Positions 25,195 to 33,473 of a stretch of DNA of 64,000 nt are shown in pieces (position 1 is the stretch's first letter; each line of letters opens with the position of its first letter). The DNA is from Alphaproteobacteria bacterium (GTDB lineage: Bacteria > Pseudomonadota > Alphaproteobacteria > Acetobacterales > Acetobacteraceae). The translations under genes were made by a program, and so were the position numbers. Location of the stretch: positions 1 through 64,000 of the forward strand of contig JAPLOI010000003.1 in NCBI GenBank assembly GCA_026400815.1, in the 5' to 3' direction. Under the pieces are notes generated by a model. That model ran no database searches and was not told the origin of the DNA. It saw only the letters and a program-made list of their open reading frames with translations.

Positions 25195-27150
25195 TCAGGC
25201 ACGCGCCGTGCCGCCCTCTGCCGAAGCAGGGGCGGGCGCGGCGTTGTGGGCGAATTCCGGAATCTGGCGGCCCAACAGGGCCAAGGCGAGGCGGATATTG
25301 CCGCCGCGCGCCGCCAGCGCGATCTCATCGATGGCTCGCCCCACGATCGCGGCATCGGCGGTGCGCGGGGTGGCCATCAGCAGCCCGTCATGCCCGATCG
25401 GCACCGCGGGCTCACGGCCGTGGAACAACTCCTCGAACAGCTTCTCGCCCGGCCGCAGCCCGGTGTAGCGGATCTCGATATCCACATCCGGCCGCAGCCC
25501 GGCCAGCCGGATCATGTTGCGCGCGAGGTCGGAAATCTTCACCGGCTCGCCCATGTCCAGCACGAAGATGCCGCCCTGCCGCTGGAAATCCGGCGAGGTG
25601 TCTTGCGCGCCCACCCCCCGCTCCGCCTCGGCGGTGCCGACAACGCTGGCCTGCAGCACCAGCCCCACCGCCTCGCGCACCGTCATGAAGTAGCGCTGCA
25701 TGTCCGGGTGCGTCACCGTCAGCGGCCCGCCGCGCGCCAGCTGGCGCTGGAACAGCGGCACCACACTGCCGGTGGAGCCCAGCACATTGCCGAACCGCAC
25801 GGTGATGCAGCGCATCCCGCCTGAGGCACGGCCCTGAATGTCCAGCGCCTGGCAGAACATCTCCGCCAACCGCTTCGAAGCCCCCATCACGCTGGTCGGG
25901 TTCACCGCCTTGTCGGTGGAGATCAGCACCATCGCCGCCGCCCCGGCCGCGCGCGCCGCCTCGGCCACATGGCGCGTGCCCAGCGCATTGGTCAGCAGCC
26001 CCTCGGCCGCGTTCGCCTCCACCAGCGGCACGTGCTTCAGCGCCGCGGCATGGAACACCAGCTCCGGCCGCGCCCGCTCGAACACGTCGCGAATCCGTGC
26101 CTCGTCGCGCACATCGGCGATCACCGCCTCGCGCGGCACCAGCGGCGCCGCCTCGCCCAGCTCCAGGTCGATCTGCCACAGCGCGAACTCGCCGGAATCC
26201 AGCAGCACCAGCTTGGCCGGGCCGAGTGCTGCCACCTGCCGCGCCAACTCGCTGCCGATGGAGCCGCCGGCCCCGGTCACCAGCACCCGGCGCCCCTGCA
26301 CCAGCCGCGCCATGCCCTCGCGGTCCAGCCGCACCTGCGGCCGGTTCAGCAAATCCTCGATCGCCACCGGCGCCAGCTGCAACCCCTTCTGCGCCCCCTG
26401 CGCGGGATCCAGGCTCGTGATCCGCGGTGCGCTCGCCACCCGCACGCCCTGCTGCTCCGCCACCGCCATCACCTGCGCCAGCGAGGTGCCGGAAAGCGCG
26501 GGGTCCGTCACCACCAGCGTCCCCGGCAGCCGCCCTTCCTCGCGCAGCCGCGCCAGCACGGCGGGAAGCTCCGCCAACCCGCCCAGGATCGGCTGGCCGT
26601 TGATCCGCCTCCCGGTCTGCGCCCGCCCAGTGGAAACCAGCCCCATCACGAAAAACGGTGGCGCCGCCTCGGCCGCCAGCGCGCGCAAGAACAGGTCGCT
26701 GCCCTCGCCCGCGCCCACCAGCAGCACCGCCGCCCCGGCCTGCGCCTGCCCGCGCCCCTCCTGCGACAGCCGATAGGCCAGGCGCGGCGCCGCCAGCAGC
26801 ACGATCAGCGCCAGCGCATGCGCCACCGGAAAACTCGGCCCGGGCATTGCCGCCCCGCCCTCGCGCAGCCCCACCGGGAACACCGCCGCCGCCGCCACCG
26901 AAGCCGCGGCCAGCGCCAGCAAATCCTGCGTGCCGGCGAAGCGCCAGTACTGCACCGAAAGCTTGAACGGCACGCCCGCCAGCAGCAGCGCCACCGCCGC
27001 CCAGGGCAGCGCCCACCACGGCCCCAGCAGGTCGTCGTTATTCCCGGGCGGGCCCACCAGCCAGCGCGCAAGCAGATACGCGGCCGCGGCCAGAAGCCCG
27101 TCCAGCCCCACGTTCAGCCCGATCCGCACCAATGCGCGCCGCGTTGCCAT
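25195..27150 (-). CDS. Membrane-bound nucleoside-diphosphate-sugar 4,6-dehydratase (CapD/PglF/WbpM-like)
   Basis: A 651-residue two-part protein. The N-terminal ~130 residues contain four TM helices. A first Rossmann-like CoA-binding region has LLVGAGEGSDLFLRA. The catalytic extended SDR domain starts at VLVTGAGGSIGSELARQVA near residue 300, with HAAALKHVPLVEANAAEG, ISTDKAVNPTSVMGASKRLAEM and FGNVLGSTGSVVPLF, the signature of UDP-GlcNAc 4,6-dehydratases. The ATG at 27150 follows AAGGAAGGGC, a strong ribosome site. It is the first gene of a minus-strand operon running down to chrA. Confidence 0.93.
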   Translation of the reverse strand: MATRRALVRIGLNVGLDGLLAAAAYLLARWLVGPPGNNDDLLGPWWALPWAAVALLLAGVPFKLSVQYWRFAGTQDLLALAAASVAAAAVFPVGLREGGAAMPGPSFPVAHALALIVLLAAPRLAYRLSQEGRGQAQAGAAVLLVGAGEGSDLFLRALAAEAAPPFFVMGLVSTGRAQTGRRINGQPILGGLAELPAVLARLREEGRLPGTLVVTDPALSGTSLAQVMAVAEQQGVRVASAPRITSLDPAQGAQKGLQLAPVAIEDLLNRPQVRLDREGMARLVQGRRVLVTGAGGSIGSELARQVAALGPAKLVLLDSGEFALWQIDLELGEAAPLVPREAVIADVRDEARIRDVFERARPELVFHAAALKHVPLVEANAAEGLLTNALGTRHVAEAARAAGAAAMVLISTDKAVNPTSVMGASKRLAEMFCQALDIQGRASGGMRCITVRFGNVLGSTGSVVPLFQRQLARGGPLTVTHPDMQRYFMTVREAVGLVLQASVVGTAEAERGVGAQDTSPDFQRQGGIFVLDMGEPVKISDLARNMIRLAGLRPDVDIEIRYTGLRPGEKLFEELFHGREPAVPIGHDGLLMATPRTADAAIVGRAIDEIALAARGGNIRLALALLGRQIPEFAHNAAPAPASAEGGTARA

Positions 27151-27180
27151 GCCCTTCCTTACATCTCCCAACCGTGTCGC

Positions 27181-27262
27181 GGCCATAGGGGCCGCGCGAT
27201 AGCAGGTCCTTGGGCCATAGGGGCCGCGCGATAGCAGGTCCTTGGGCCATAGGGGCCGCACC
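27181..27262. repeat. 32-bp direct tandem repeat, about 2.5 copies
   Basis: Units begin at 27181, 27213 and 27245, each opening GGCCATAGGGGCCGC and continuing CGCGATAGCAGGTCCTTG in the first two copies; the third diverges after about 17 bases. The array lies 31-112 bases upstream of the CapD-like start, inside the shared promoter region with plsC, so it may have spread by replication slippage or act as a binding array. Confidence 0.85.
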
Positions 27263-27326
27263 ACAGAGGTCCATAGGGCCCGTTTGCGGCACCACAACGG
27301 CAACGTGAACCGAAGCTTCAATGAAG

Positions 27327-27350
27327 TGTCACCACGCCGCCATTGTGACA
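27327..27350. promoter_or_regulatory. Inverted repeat TGTCAC-N12-GTGACA upstream of the plsC-like gene
   Basis: Perfect 6-bp arms (27327-27332 and 27345-27350), 30 bases before the acyltransferase ATG. Dyad symmetry and position fit an operator, but six-base arms arise by chance fairly often and no regulator is identified. Confidence 0.3.
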
Positions 27351-27379
27351 GCCCCGCCAGCGGCGTATTCGGGCGAAAC

Positions 27380-28336
27380 ATGACCAAGAAATCCCGCCGA
27401 CTCCCCTTCGGCCGCGCCGCCAAAGCCAACCCCGCCGTGGAGGAGGCCGAGGCGGCCGCCTGGGCATTGCCCCGCCGCCGCGCGGTGCTGCGCCGCCTGG
27501 GCCCGATCTGGCGCCTGATGCTTGTCCTGCCCTGGACCCTGCTCTGCGCCATCCCGCAGCTCCTCGTGCTGGCGCTGCCCGGCAAGCCCACCGCAATCGT
27601 CACCCGCCTCTACTGGCGCGGCCTCTGCGCCATTCTTGGCCTGCGCCTGCGCCTCATCGGCGCCCCGGCCCACGCCACCTCCGATGGCCGCCCGGTGGTC
27701 TATGTCTCCAACCACTCCTCCTGGCTGGACATCCTCGCCCTCGGCGCCCAGCTCGACGCCGCCTTCATCGCCAAGGAGGAGGTGGCCGGCTGGCCCCTCA
27801 TCGGCTGGATCGCCCGCCTCGGCCGCACCGTCTATGTCCGCCGCGCCCGCACCAGCACGGCCCGCGAGCGCGACGAGATGCGCACCCGCCTCGCCGCCGG
27901 CGACAGCCTGATCCTGTTCCCCGAAGGCACCACGTCCGACGGCGCGCGCGTGCTGCCGTTCCGCTCCGCCTTCCTCTCCATCGCCGAGCTTCCCGTCGGG
28001 CCCGGCGGCCTGCCGCCGATCGTCCAGCCGGTCTCTCTGGTGTACGACCGCCTGGCCGGCCTGCCCGTCGGCCGCGCCACCCGCCCCATCTTCGCCTGGT
28101 ACGGCGATATGGAGATCGCGCCACACTACTGGCAGCTCGCCCAGCACGGCGGCATGCGCGCCAGCCTGCTGCTGCACCCGCCGCTCGATCCGCGCGACTT
28201 CCCCAACCGCAAGGCCCTCACCCATGCGGTCTGGCAGGCCAGCGCCGATGGGGCCGCCCTGCTGCGCCAGAACCGTCCGGCGCCCGCCCCAGCCAAGCAG
28301 CCCGGCAAGGCCGCCAACGAAGCGGCCCTTGCCTAG
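27380..28336 (+). CDS. 1-acyl-sn-glycerol-3-phosphate acyltransferase family (PlsC-like)
   Basis: A 318-residue membrane-associated acyltransferase. Seen: TM segment WRLMLVLPWTLLCAIPQLLVLAL, motif I NHSSWLD (HxxxxD, His112/Asp117), TVYVRRARTSTARERDEM, motif III FPEGTTSDG, and a Pro-rich motif IV VQPVSLVYD. Such enzymes acylate lysophosphatidate to phosphatidate. The C-terminus is extended with an Ala/Pro tail. ATG 27380 was chosen; the open frame extends further but the upstream part runs through the tandem repeat. Confidence 0.9.
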   Translation: MTKKSRRLPFGRAAKANPAVEEAEAAAWALPRRRAVLRRLGPIWRLMLVLPWTLLCAIPQLLVLALPGKPTAIVTRLYWRGLCAILGLRLRLIGAPAHATSDGRPVVYVSNHSSWLDILALGAQLDAAFIAKEEVAGWPLIGWIARLGRTVYVRRARTSTARERDEMRTRLAAGDSLILFPEGTTSDGARVLPFRSAFLSIAELPVGPGGLPPIVQPVSLVYDRLAGLPVGRATRPIFAWYGDMEIAPHYWQLAQHGGMRASLLLHPPLDPRDFPNRKALTHAVWQASADGAALLRQNRPAPAPAKQPGKAANEAALA

Positions 28337-28498
28337 CCGCATCCGCGAAATCCTTGACACGGCACCGCCCGCCCCGGCGAAACTGTCGGCACAGCCCGGG
28401 AGTGCCCCCCCAGCCTTGCGCTTGACCTGTCGCCCCGCGACCCCCATTCCTCCGCCGTTAGGCTGGACCAGCTTTCGGCTGGACAAGAGGATGCGCGG

Positions 28499-29875
28499 AT
28501 GACCAACACCAAGCGCCTCCACATGATCACGTGGGGCTGCCAGATGAACGTCTATGACAGCGGCCGCATGGCCGATGTCCTGGCCCCGCTCGGCTACGGC
28601 CCCGCGGACCGGCCGGACGATGCCGACATGATCATCCTCAACACCTGCCACATCCGCGACAAGGCCGCCGAAAAGGTGTTCTCCGAACTCGGCCGCCTGC
28701 GCCTGGTGAAGCAGGCGCGCGCCGAAGCCGGCCAGCGCACCATCCTCGCCGTCGCTGGCTGCGTCGCCCAGGCCGAGGGCGCGGAAATCCTCGCCCGCGC
28801 GCCCTACGTCGATATCGTCCTCGGCCCGCAAACCTATCACCGCCTGCCGGAAATGGTCGCCCAGGCCAGCCGCGCCGCCGGCGCCGTGATCGAAACCGAT
28901 TTCCCCGCCGAGCAGAAATTCGATTTCCTGCCCGAAGCCGCCGCCCCCCAGGGCCTCACCGCCTTCCTCACCATCCAGGAAGGCTGCGACAAGTTCTGCA
29001 GCTTCTGCGTCGTCCCCTACACCCGCGGCGCCGAAGCCAGCCGCCCCGCCGCCTCGGTGATCGCCGAAGCCCGCCGCCTCGTCGCCTCCGGCGCCCGCGA
29101 GCTCACCCTGCTCGGCCAGAACGTCAACGCCTGGCACGGCGAAGGCCCCGATGGCGCGCCCCGCACCCTCGGCTGGCTGATGCGCGAACTCGCCGAAATC
29201 CCCGGCCTCTGGCGCCTGCGCTACACCACGTCCCACCCGCGCGACATGGACCAGGAGCTGATCGACGCGCACCGGGACATCCCGGCCGTCATGCCCTACC
29301 TGCATTTGCCCGTGCAGTCCGGCTCCGACCGCATCCTCGCCGCCATGAACCGCAAGCACACGGCGGACGAATACCGCGCCATCATCGCCCGCCTGCGCGC
29401 CGCCCGCCCCGACATCGCGCTCTCGTCCGATTTCATCGTCGGCCACCCCGGCGAAACCGACGCGGATTTCCAGGCCACGATGCAGCTCATCCGCGATGTC
29501 GGCTTCGCCAGCGCCTTCAGCTTCAAATACTCGCCCCGCCCCGGCACTCCGGCCGCCGGCGCCGCGAACCGGGTGCCGGAAGCGGTGGCCGATGCCCGCC
29601 TGCAGGAACTCCAGGCCCTGCTGCGCGAACAACAGGCCGCCTTCAACGCCGATTGCGTCGGCCGCATCGTGCCCGTTCTCTTCACCGGCCATGGCCGCCA
29701 TCCCGGCCAGATCGTCGGCCGCTCGCCCTGGCTCCAGCCCGTCCATGTCATCGGGCCGGAAACCCTCATCGGCACCGAAGCCAGGGTGAAACTTTCCACC
29801 ACCCACACCAACTCACTGTCCGGAACCCTCGCCGAACCCGCCCTCACCCCTGCCCAGGAGCGAACCCCCGCTTGA
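28499..29875 (+). CDS. miaB: tRNA-2-methylthio-N6-dimethylallyladenosine synthase
   Basis: Radical-SAM methylthiotransferase, 458 residues, modifying A37 of tRNAs reading U-initial codons. Seen: the N-terminal UPF0004 domain with cluster cysteines C14 (TWGCQMN), C50 (NTCHIRDKA) and C88 (AGCVAQAEG), the radical-SAM CxxxCxxC at C163/C167/C170 (GCDKFCSFC), [17 protein letters not shown], and a C-terminal TRAM domain. A TTGACA word at 28351-28356 could be its -35 box. First gene of miaB-phoH-ybeY-corC, a widely conserved order; phoH overlaps its stop. Confidence 0.96.
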   Translation: MTNTKRLHMITWGCQMNVYDSGRMADVLAPLGYGPADRPDDADMIILNTCHIRDKAAEKVFSELGRLRLVKQARAEAGQRTILAVAGCVAQAEGAEILARAPYVDIVLGPQTYHRLPEMVAQASRAAGAVIETDFPAEQKFDFLPEAAAPQGLTAFLTIQEGCDKFCSFCVVPYTRGAEASRPAASVIAEARRLVASGARELTLLGQNVNAWHGEGPDGAPRTLGWLMRELAEIPGLWRLRYTTSHPRDMDQELIDAHRDIPAVMPYLHLPVQSGSDRILAAMNRKHTADEYRAIIARLRAARPDIALSSDFIVGHPGETDADFQATMQLIRDVGFASAFSFKYSPRPGTPAAGAANRVPEAVADARLQELQALLREQQAAFNADCVGRIVPVLFTGHGRHPGQIVGRSPWLQPVHVIGPETLIGTEARVKLSTTHTNSLSGTLAEPALTPAQERTPA

Positions 29876-30969
29876 GCGCCACCAACCTGCCCAGCCTGCC
29901 CGGCAGCATCCGCGCCGCGCAGGGCCCCGCCCAAGCCGCCGTCACCCTCCAGTTCGCCGACAACACGCTGCTGTCGCTCCTGCTCGGTGACCACGACCGG
30001 CACCTGGTGCGCATGGAACAGGGATTGGGCGTGCGGCTCGCCTGCCGCGGCAACCGCCTTGCCGTCACTGGCGAGGCCGCCCGCGTGGAAGCCGCCCAGG
30101 GCGCCATCAACGGCCTCTACGCCAAGCTCCAGCGCGGCGAGGCCGTCGGCCCCAGCGAGGTCGATGCCGCCATCCGCATGGCCGAAATCGAGGACCCCCG
30201 CCTGCCGCTGTCGGACCTGCCGGCCATCCGCACCAAGCGCGGCGCCATCGGCCCGCGCTCGCCGGGCCAGGCCACCTACATGGACCTGCTGGCCCGCCAC
30301 GAGATGGTCTTCGCCCTCGGCCCGGCCGGCACCGGCAAGACCTACCTCGCCGTCGCCCAGGCCGTGGCCATGCTCACCGCCGGCAAGGTCGACCGCATCG
30401 TGCTGTCCCGCCCCGCCGTCGAAGCCGGCGAACGCCTCGGCTTCCTGCCCGGCGACCTCAAGGAAAAGGTCGATCCCTACCTGCGCCCGCTCTACGACGC
30501 GCTGCACGACATGATGCCTGGCGACCAGGTCACCCGCCGCATGGGCACCGGGGAGATCGAGGTCGCCCCGCTCGCCTTCATGCGCGGGCGCACCCTGGCC
30601 CACGCCTTCGTGATTCTCGACGAAGCGCAGAACACCACCCCCGTGCAGATGAAGATGTTCCTCACCCGCATGGGCGAAGGCACCCGCATGGTCATCGCCG
30701 GCGACCTCTCCCAGGTCGATCTCCCCGCCGGCACCCGCTCCGGCATGCGCGACGCGCTGGAAACCGTGGAAGGCGTGCCCGGCATCGCCATCGCCCGCTT
30801 CGACAAGCGCGACGTGGTGCGCCACCCCCTTGTCGCGCGCATTGTCGAAGCCTACGACCAGCGCACCGCCGCCGAGGGCGACACCGCCCGCCGCCGCCGC
30901 GCCTCGCCGCAGCCCGATGCTGTGGCTCCCACAGGCCCGGCCGCTGTCGGCGGCCAAACAGGAAAGTAG
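29872..30969 (+). CDS. phoH: PhoH-like ATPase (YbeZ)
   Basis: A 365-residue PhoH-family P-loop ATPase, probably acting with YbeY in RNA metabolism. Seen: N-terminal KH-like segment [27 protein letters not shown], Walker [12 protein letters not shown] at about residues 152-160, [31 protein letters not shown], Walker [13 protein letters not shown], and [16 protein letters not shown]. The start is inferred as TTG 29872, overlapping the miaB stop (TTGA) and preceded by AGGAG at 29856-29860; no ATG lies upstream of the conserved domain in this frame. Confidence 0.93.
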   Translation: MSATNLPSLPGSIRAAQGPAQAAVTLQFADNTLLSLLLGDHDRHLVRMEQGLGVRLACRGNRLAVTGEAARVEAAQGAINGLYAKLQRGEAVGPSEVDAAIRMAEIEDPRLPLSDLPAIRTKRGAIGPRSPGQATYMDLLARHEMVFALGPAGTGKTYLAVAQAVAMLTAGKVDRIVLSRPAVEAGERLGFLPGDLKEKVDPYLRPLYDALHDMMPGDQVTRRMGTGEIEVAPLAFMRGRTLAHAFVILDEAQNTTPVQMKMFLTRMGEGTRMVIAGDLSQVDLPAGTRSGMRDALETVEGVPGIAIARFDKRDVVRHPLVARIVEAYDQRTAAEGDTARRRRASPQPDAVAPTGPAAVGGQTGK

Positions 30970-31491
30970 ATGGACCCCTCCAGTAGTCGCAGCCCCGCAA
31001 CCGCGGGGCTCCCCCTCGCTCTCCCCCCCAGTCACCCGGCGGAGATCGAGGTCATCATCGCGGACCCAGCCTGGCGACGCTTCGTCGCCCGCCCCGAGGC
31101 CGTGGCCCGCCAGGCCGCCGGCACCACCGGCGGGGCCGCCACCATCGTGCTGGCCAGCGATGCCGAGGTGAAGCGCCTCAACGCCCGCCACCGCGACCGC
31201 AACAAGCCCACCAACGTGCTCACCTTCGAGCCCGCCGCGCCGGGCCTGCCCGGCGAGATCGTGCTCGCCCTCGGCACCGTCCGGCGTGAGGCCCAGGCCG
31301 CGCAGCGCCGCCCCGCCGACCACCTCGCCCATCTCGTGGTGCACGGCATGCTCCACCTGCAGGGCCACGACCACGGCGAAGCCGGCGAGGCCCGCCGCAT
31401 GGAAATGGCCGAATCCCGTGCGCTCGGCCGCCTGCGCCGCCCCACCCCGTGGAAGACCTCCATGGGGAAATCCGGAGGGCGCGGCCTGTGA
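30970..31491 (+). CDS. ybeY: rRNA maturation RNase YbeY
   Basis: Single-strand endoribonuclease needed for 16S rRNA 3'-end maturation and ribosome quality control. 173 residues with the zinc motif HGMLHLQGHDH (His125, His129, His135 region) and NKPTNVLTFEP upstream. The N-terminus (first 22 residues, Ser/Pro-rich) is longer than usual. ATG 30970 directly follows the phoH TAG with no intervening base. The C-terminal end RRPTPWKTSMGKSGGRGL is basic and overlaps the corC start. Confidence 0.94.
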   Translation: MDPSSSRSPATAGLPLALPPSHPAEIEVIIADPAWRRFVARPEAVARQAAGTTGGAATIVLASDAEVKRLNARHRDRNKPTNVLTFEPAAPGLPGEIVLALGTVRREAQAAQRRPADHLAHLVVHGMLHLQGHDHGEAGEARRMEMAESRALGRLRRPTPWKTSMGKSGGRGL

Positions 31492-32360
31492 GCGCCTCCC
31501 GCCACTCCATGCTGGACCGCATCCGCGCCCGCCTGCGCGGCCGTGCCGAGCCCAGCGTGCGCGAATCCATCGCCGAACTCGTCCAGGAAGCCGTCGGCAA
31601 CCAGGCCGGCCACAACGGCGCGCCGGAAATCGACCCGCACGAACAGGCCCTCATCGCCAACGTGCTGCGCCTGCGCGGCAAGCAGGCCGACGACGTCATG
31701 GTCCCGCGGGCGGACATCATCGCCATGCGCGTCGATGTCTCGCTCGATGAAGCCCTGGCCCTGATCCGCTCCGACGGCCATTCCCGCCTGCCGGTCTACC
31801 GCGAATCCCTCGATGACATCGTCGGCATGGTCCACATCAAGGACGTCTTCGCCTATGTCGGCCGCTCCGAGGCGTTCAACCTGGAAAAGATCGTCCGCCG
31901 CCCCCTGCTCGTCGCCCCGCAGATCCCGGTGCTGGACCTCCTGCTCCAGATGCGCCAGGCCCGCATGCACCTCGCTTTGGTGGTGGACGAGTACGGCGGC
32001 ATCGACGGCCTCGTCACCATCGAGGACCTCGTGGAGGAAATCGTCGGCGACATCAGCGACGAGCACGACGAGCCCGAAAGCCAGATGTGGACCGAACGGC
32101 CGGATGGCACGATCGACATCGACGCCCGCCTGCCCGTCGCCGAATTCGAGCAACGCCTCGGCCCCGTCCTCACCGACGACGAGCGCAACGCCGATATCGA
32201 CACGATCGGCGGCCTGGTCATGACGCTGGCCGGCCGCGTCCCCACCCGCAGCGAGGTCATCGGCCACCCCAGCGGCATCGAGTTCCGCATCCTGGAAGCC
32301 GATGTCCGCCGCATCCGCCGCCTGCGCATGCGCCGCCCCACCCCCAGCACCGACGACTGA
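31488..32360 (+). CDS. corC: CorC/HlyC-like CBS-pair protein
   Basis: A 290-residue soluble protein with tandem CBS domains and a C-terminal CorC_HlyC domain, associated with Mg/Co efflux or membrane repair. Seen: VMVPRADIIAMRVDVSLDEALALI, HSRLPVYRESLDDIVGMVHIKDVFAYV, LVVDEYGGIDGLVTIEDLVEEIVGDISDEHD, then IDTIGGLVMTLAGRVP. The GTG at 31488 overlaps the ybeY stop (GTGA) and has GGAGGG eight bases upstream. An earlier in-frame GTG (31449) lacks that. Fourth gene of the conserved cluster. Confidence 0.93.
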   Translation: MSASRHSMLDRIRARLRGRAEPSVRESIAELVQEAVGNQAGHNGAPEIDPHEQALIANVLRLRGKQADDVMVPRADIIAMRVDVSLDEALALIRSDGHSRLPVYRESLDDIVGMVHIKDVFAYVGRSEAFNLEKIVRRPLLVAPQIPVLDLLLQMRQARMHLALVVDEYGGIDGLVTIEDLVEEIVGDISDEHDEPESQMWTERPDGTIDIDARLPVAEFEQRLGPVLTDDERNADIDTIGGLVMTLAGRVPTRSEVIGHPSGIEFRILEADVRRIRRLRMRRPTPSTDD

Positions 32361-32394
32361 CGGCCAGCGTGCAGCCACTGCACGCGACGGACAC

Positions 32395-32424
32395 AAAAAA
32401 GCCCTCTCCCCTTGGGGGAGAGGG
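32395..32424 (-). terminator. Rho-independent terminator for the autotransporter gene
   Basis: CCCTCTCCCC (32402-32411) pairs with GGGGAGAGGG (32415-32424). On the minus strand the stem is followed by a T-run (complement of A 32395-32400). It lies about 60 bases past the autotransporter stop at 32484. The stem plus the flanking GGGTTGGGTGAGGGG is a sequence type I recognise as a common dispersed repeat in GC-rich genomes. Confidence 0.85.
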
Positions 32425-32483
32425 TTGGGTGAGGGGTTAGGCAAAGCCCGCCCGGGGGAACGACCCCCCGGGGGGCGCCGCCA

Positions 32484-33467
32484 CTACCAGCTGTAGCGCA
32501 GGCCGGCCGTCACCGCCTGCCCCAGCGTCCGGGTAGAGGCCGTGTTGGAATACGCCACGAACAGCTTCAGCGGCGTCTGCGTCTCCAGCACCGCCTGCGC
32601 CGAGGTCACCAACGCATCGCGCCCGCCACCGGCGTTCATCAGCGCGAACCCCGCCCCCGGCAGGCCCGAGATCCGGCCCGAAACCCGCGTGCGCTCGTCG
32701 CCGAACTCATGCGCCCAGGCCGCGCTCACGGAACCGACAAGCCGCATGCCCTCGCCGAACGCGAAGCCGCGATCCACCCGCACCCCCAGCTGGGATTGCA
32801 GGCTGGTCAGCTCGCCACGGTCGATGTTGGCCCCAACCGCCCCCGCGCCATACTCATTCAGCCCGCCCTGGTGCAGCCGCAGCGCGGAGAACGCCACGCT
32901 CGGCTCCACCTGCCATCCCGCGACATCCACGCGCACGCCGCCCTTCACCTGCCCGCCAGCCCCCAGGCTGCCGGTATCGCCGCGCGAGGTCGCGCCATAC
33001 AGCGAAAGCCGGCGCGACGCCTGCCCCTGCGCCGCCAGCAGGCTCGCCTGCGCATCGATGAAGCCCAGGCCCCAGGCGCCCATGCCCAGCGAGTAGCTGC
33101 CATAGGCCGTCAGGTGGCCCACCTCGCCCTTGTGCTGCCCGCCATTGCCGGCCCGCACCACCTGGTGCGCCACGCCCACCGCCACGCCCAGGCGGATCCC
33201 CGGCAGCGCCAGCGCATCCACGCCCACCGTCGCCCCGCCGCCCTGCACCGTGTTGCCCGGCGTATTGCCCGGCCCGTTCGTCGTGCGCTGCGTGGTGCCG
33301 CTGCCCTGCATCCAGAACGTCGTGCCCAGCTCTGTCGTCACCGCCTGCCCGCCGGCCTGCGCAACCCCGCCGCGCCGCGCCGAAAGCTCGCCACCCACGC
33401 TGCCGGTCGCCGCATGGAAGGCGGTTCGCTGCGCCGAGAGCGTATCGGCATAGATCATCGGCGCCAT
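32484..33467 (-). CDS. Autotransporter beta-barrel domain, separated from its passenger by an amber codon
   Basis: A 327-residue segment forming the outer-membrane translocator of a type Va autotransporter. MAPMIYADTLSAQRTAFHAATG is the usual linker/helix, followed by alternating amphipathic strands and the terminal QAVTAGLRYSW, ending in Trp as barrel proteins do for BAM recognition. It has no signal peptide of its own. It is in the same frame as the upstream passenger and separated only by TAG at 33474-33476 plus Arg-Gln, so the original gene was one. Translation from the ATG at 33467 would give a cytoplasmic barrel without function. Confidence 0.85.
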   Translation of the reverse strand: MAPMIYADTLSAQRTAFHAATGSVGGELSARRGGVAQAGGQAVTTELGTTFWMQGSGTTQRTTNGPGNTPGNTVQGGGATVGVDALALPGIRLGVAVGVAHQVVRAGNGGQHKGEVGHLTAYGSYSLGMGAWGLGFIDAQASLLAAQGQASRRLSLYGATSRGDTGSLGAGGQVKGGVRVDVAGWQVEPSVAFSALRLHQGGLNEYGAGAVGANIDRGELTSLQSQLGVRVDRGFAFGEGMRLVGSVSAAWAHEFGDERTRVSGRISGLPGAGFALMNAGGGRDALVTSAQAVLETQTPLKLFVAYSNTASTRTLGQAVTAGLRYSW

Positions 33468-33473
33468 CTGCCG

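Noticed and set aside
27181-27262. CRISPR array
   Set aside because: The copies directly abut, with no unique spacers, and number only two and a half.
25195-27603. A longer CapD-like protein starting upstream of 27150
   Set aside because: The extra N-terminal codons run through the 32-bp repeat array, and the best ribosome site lies before 27150.
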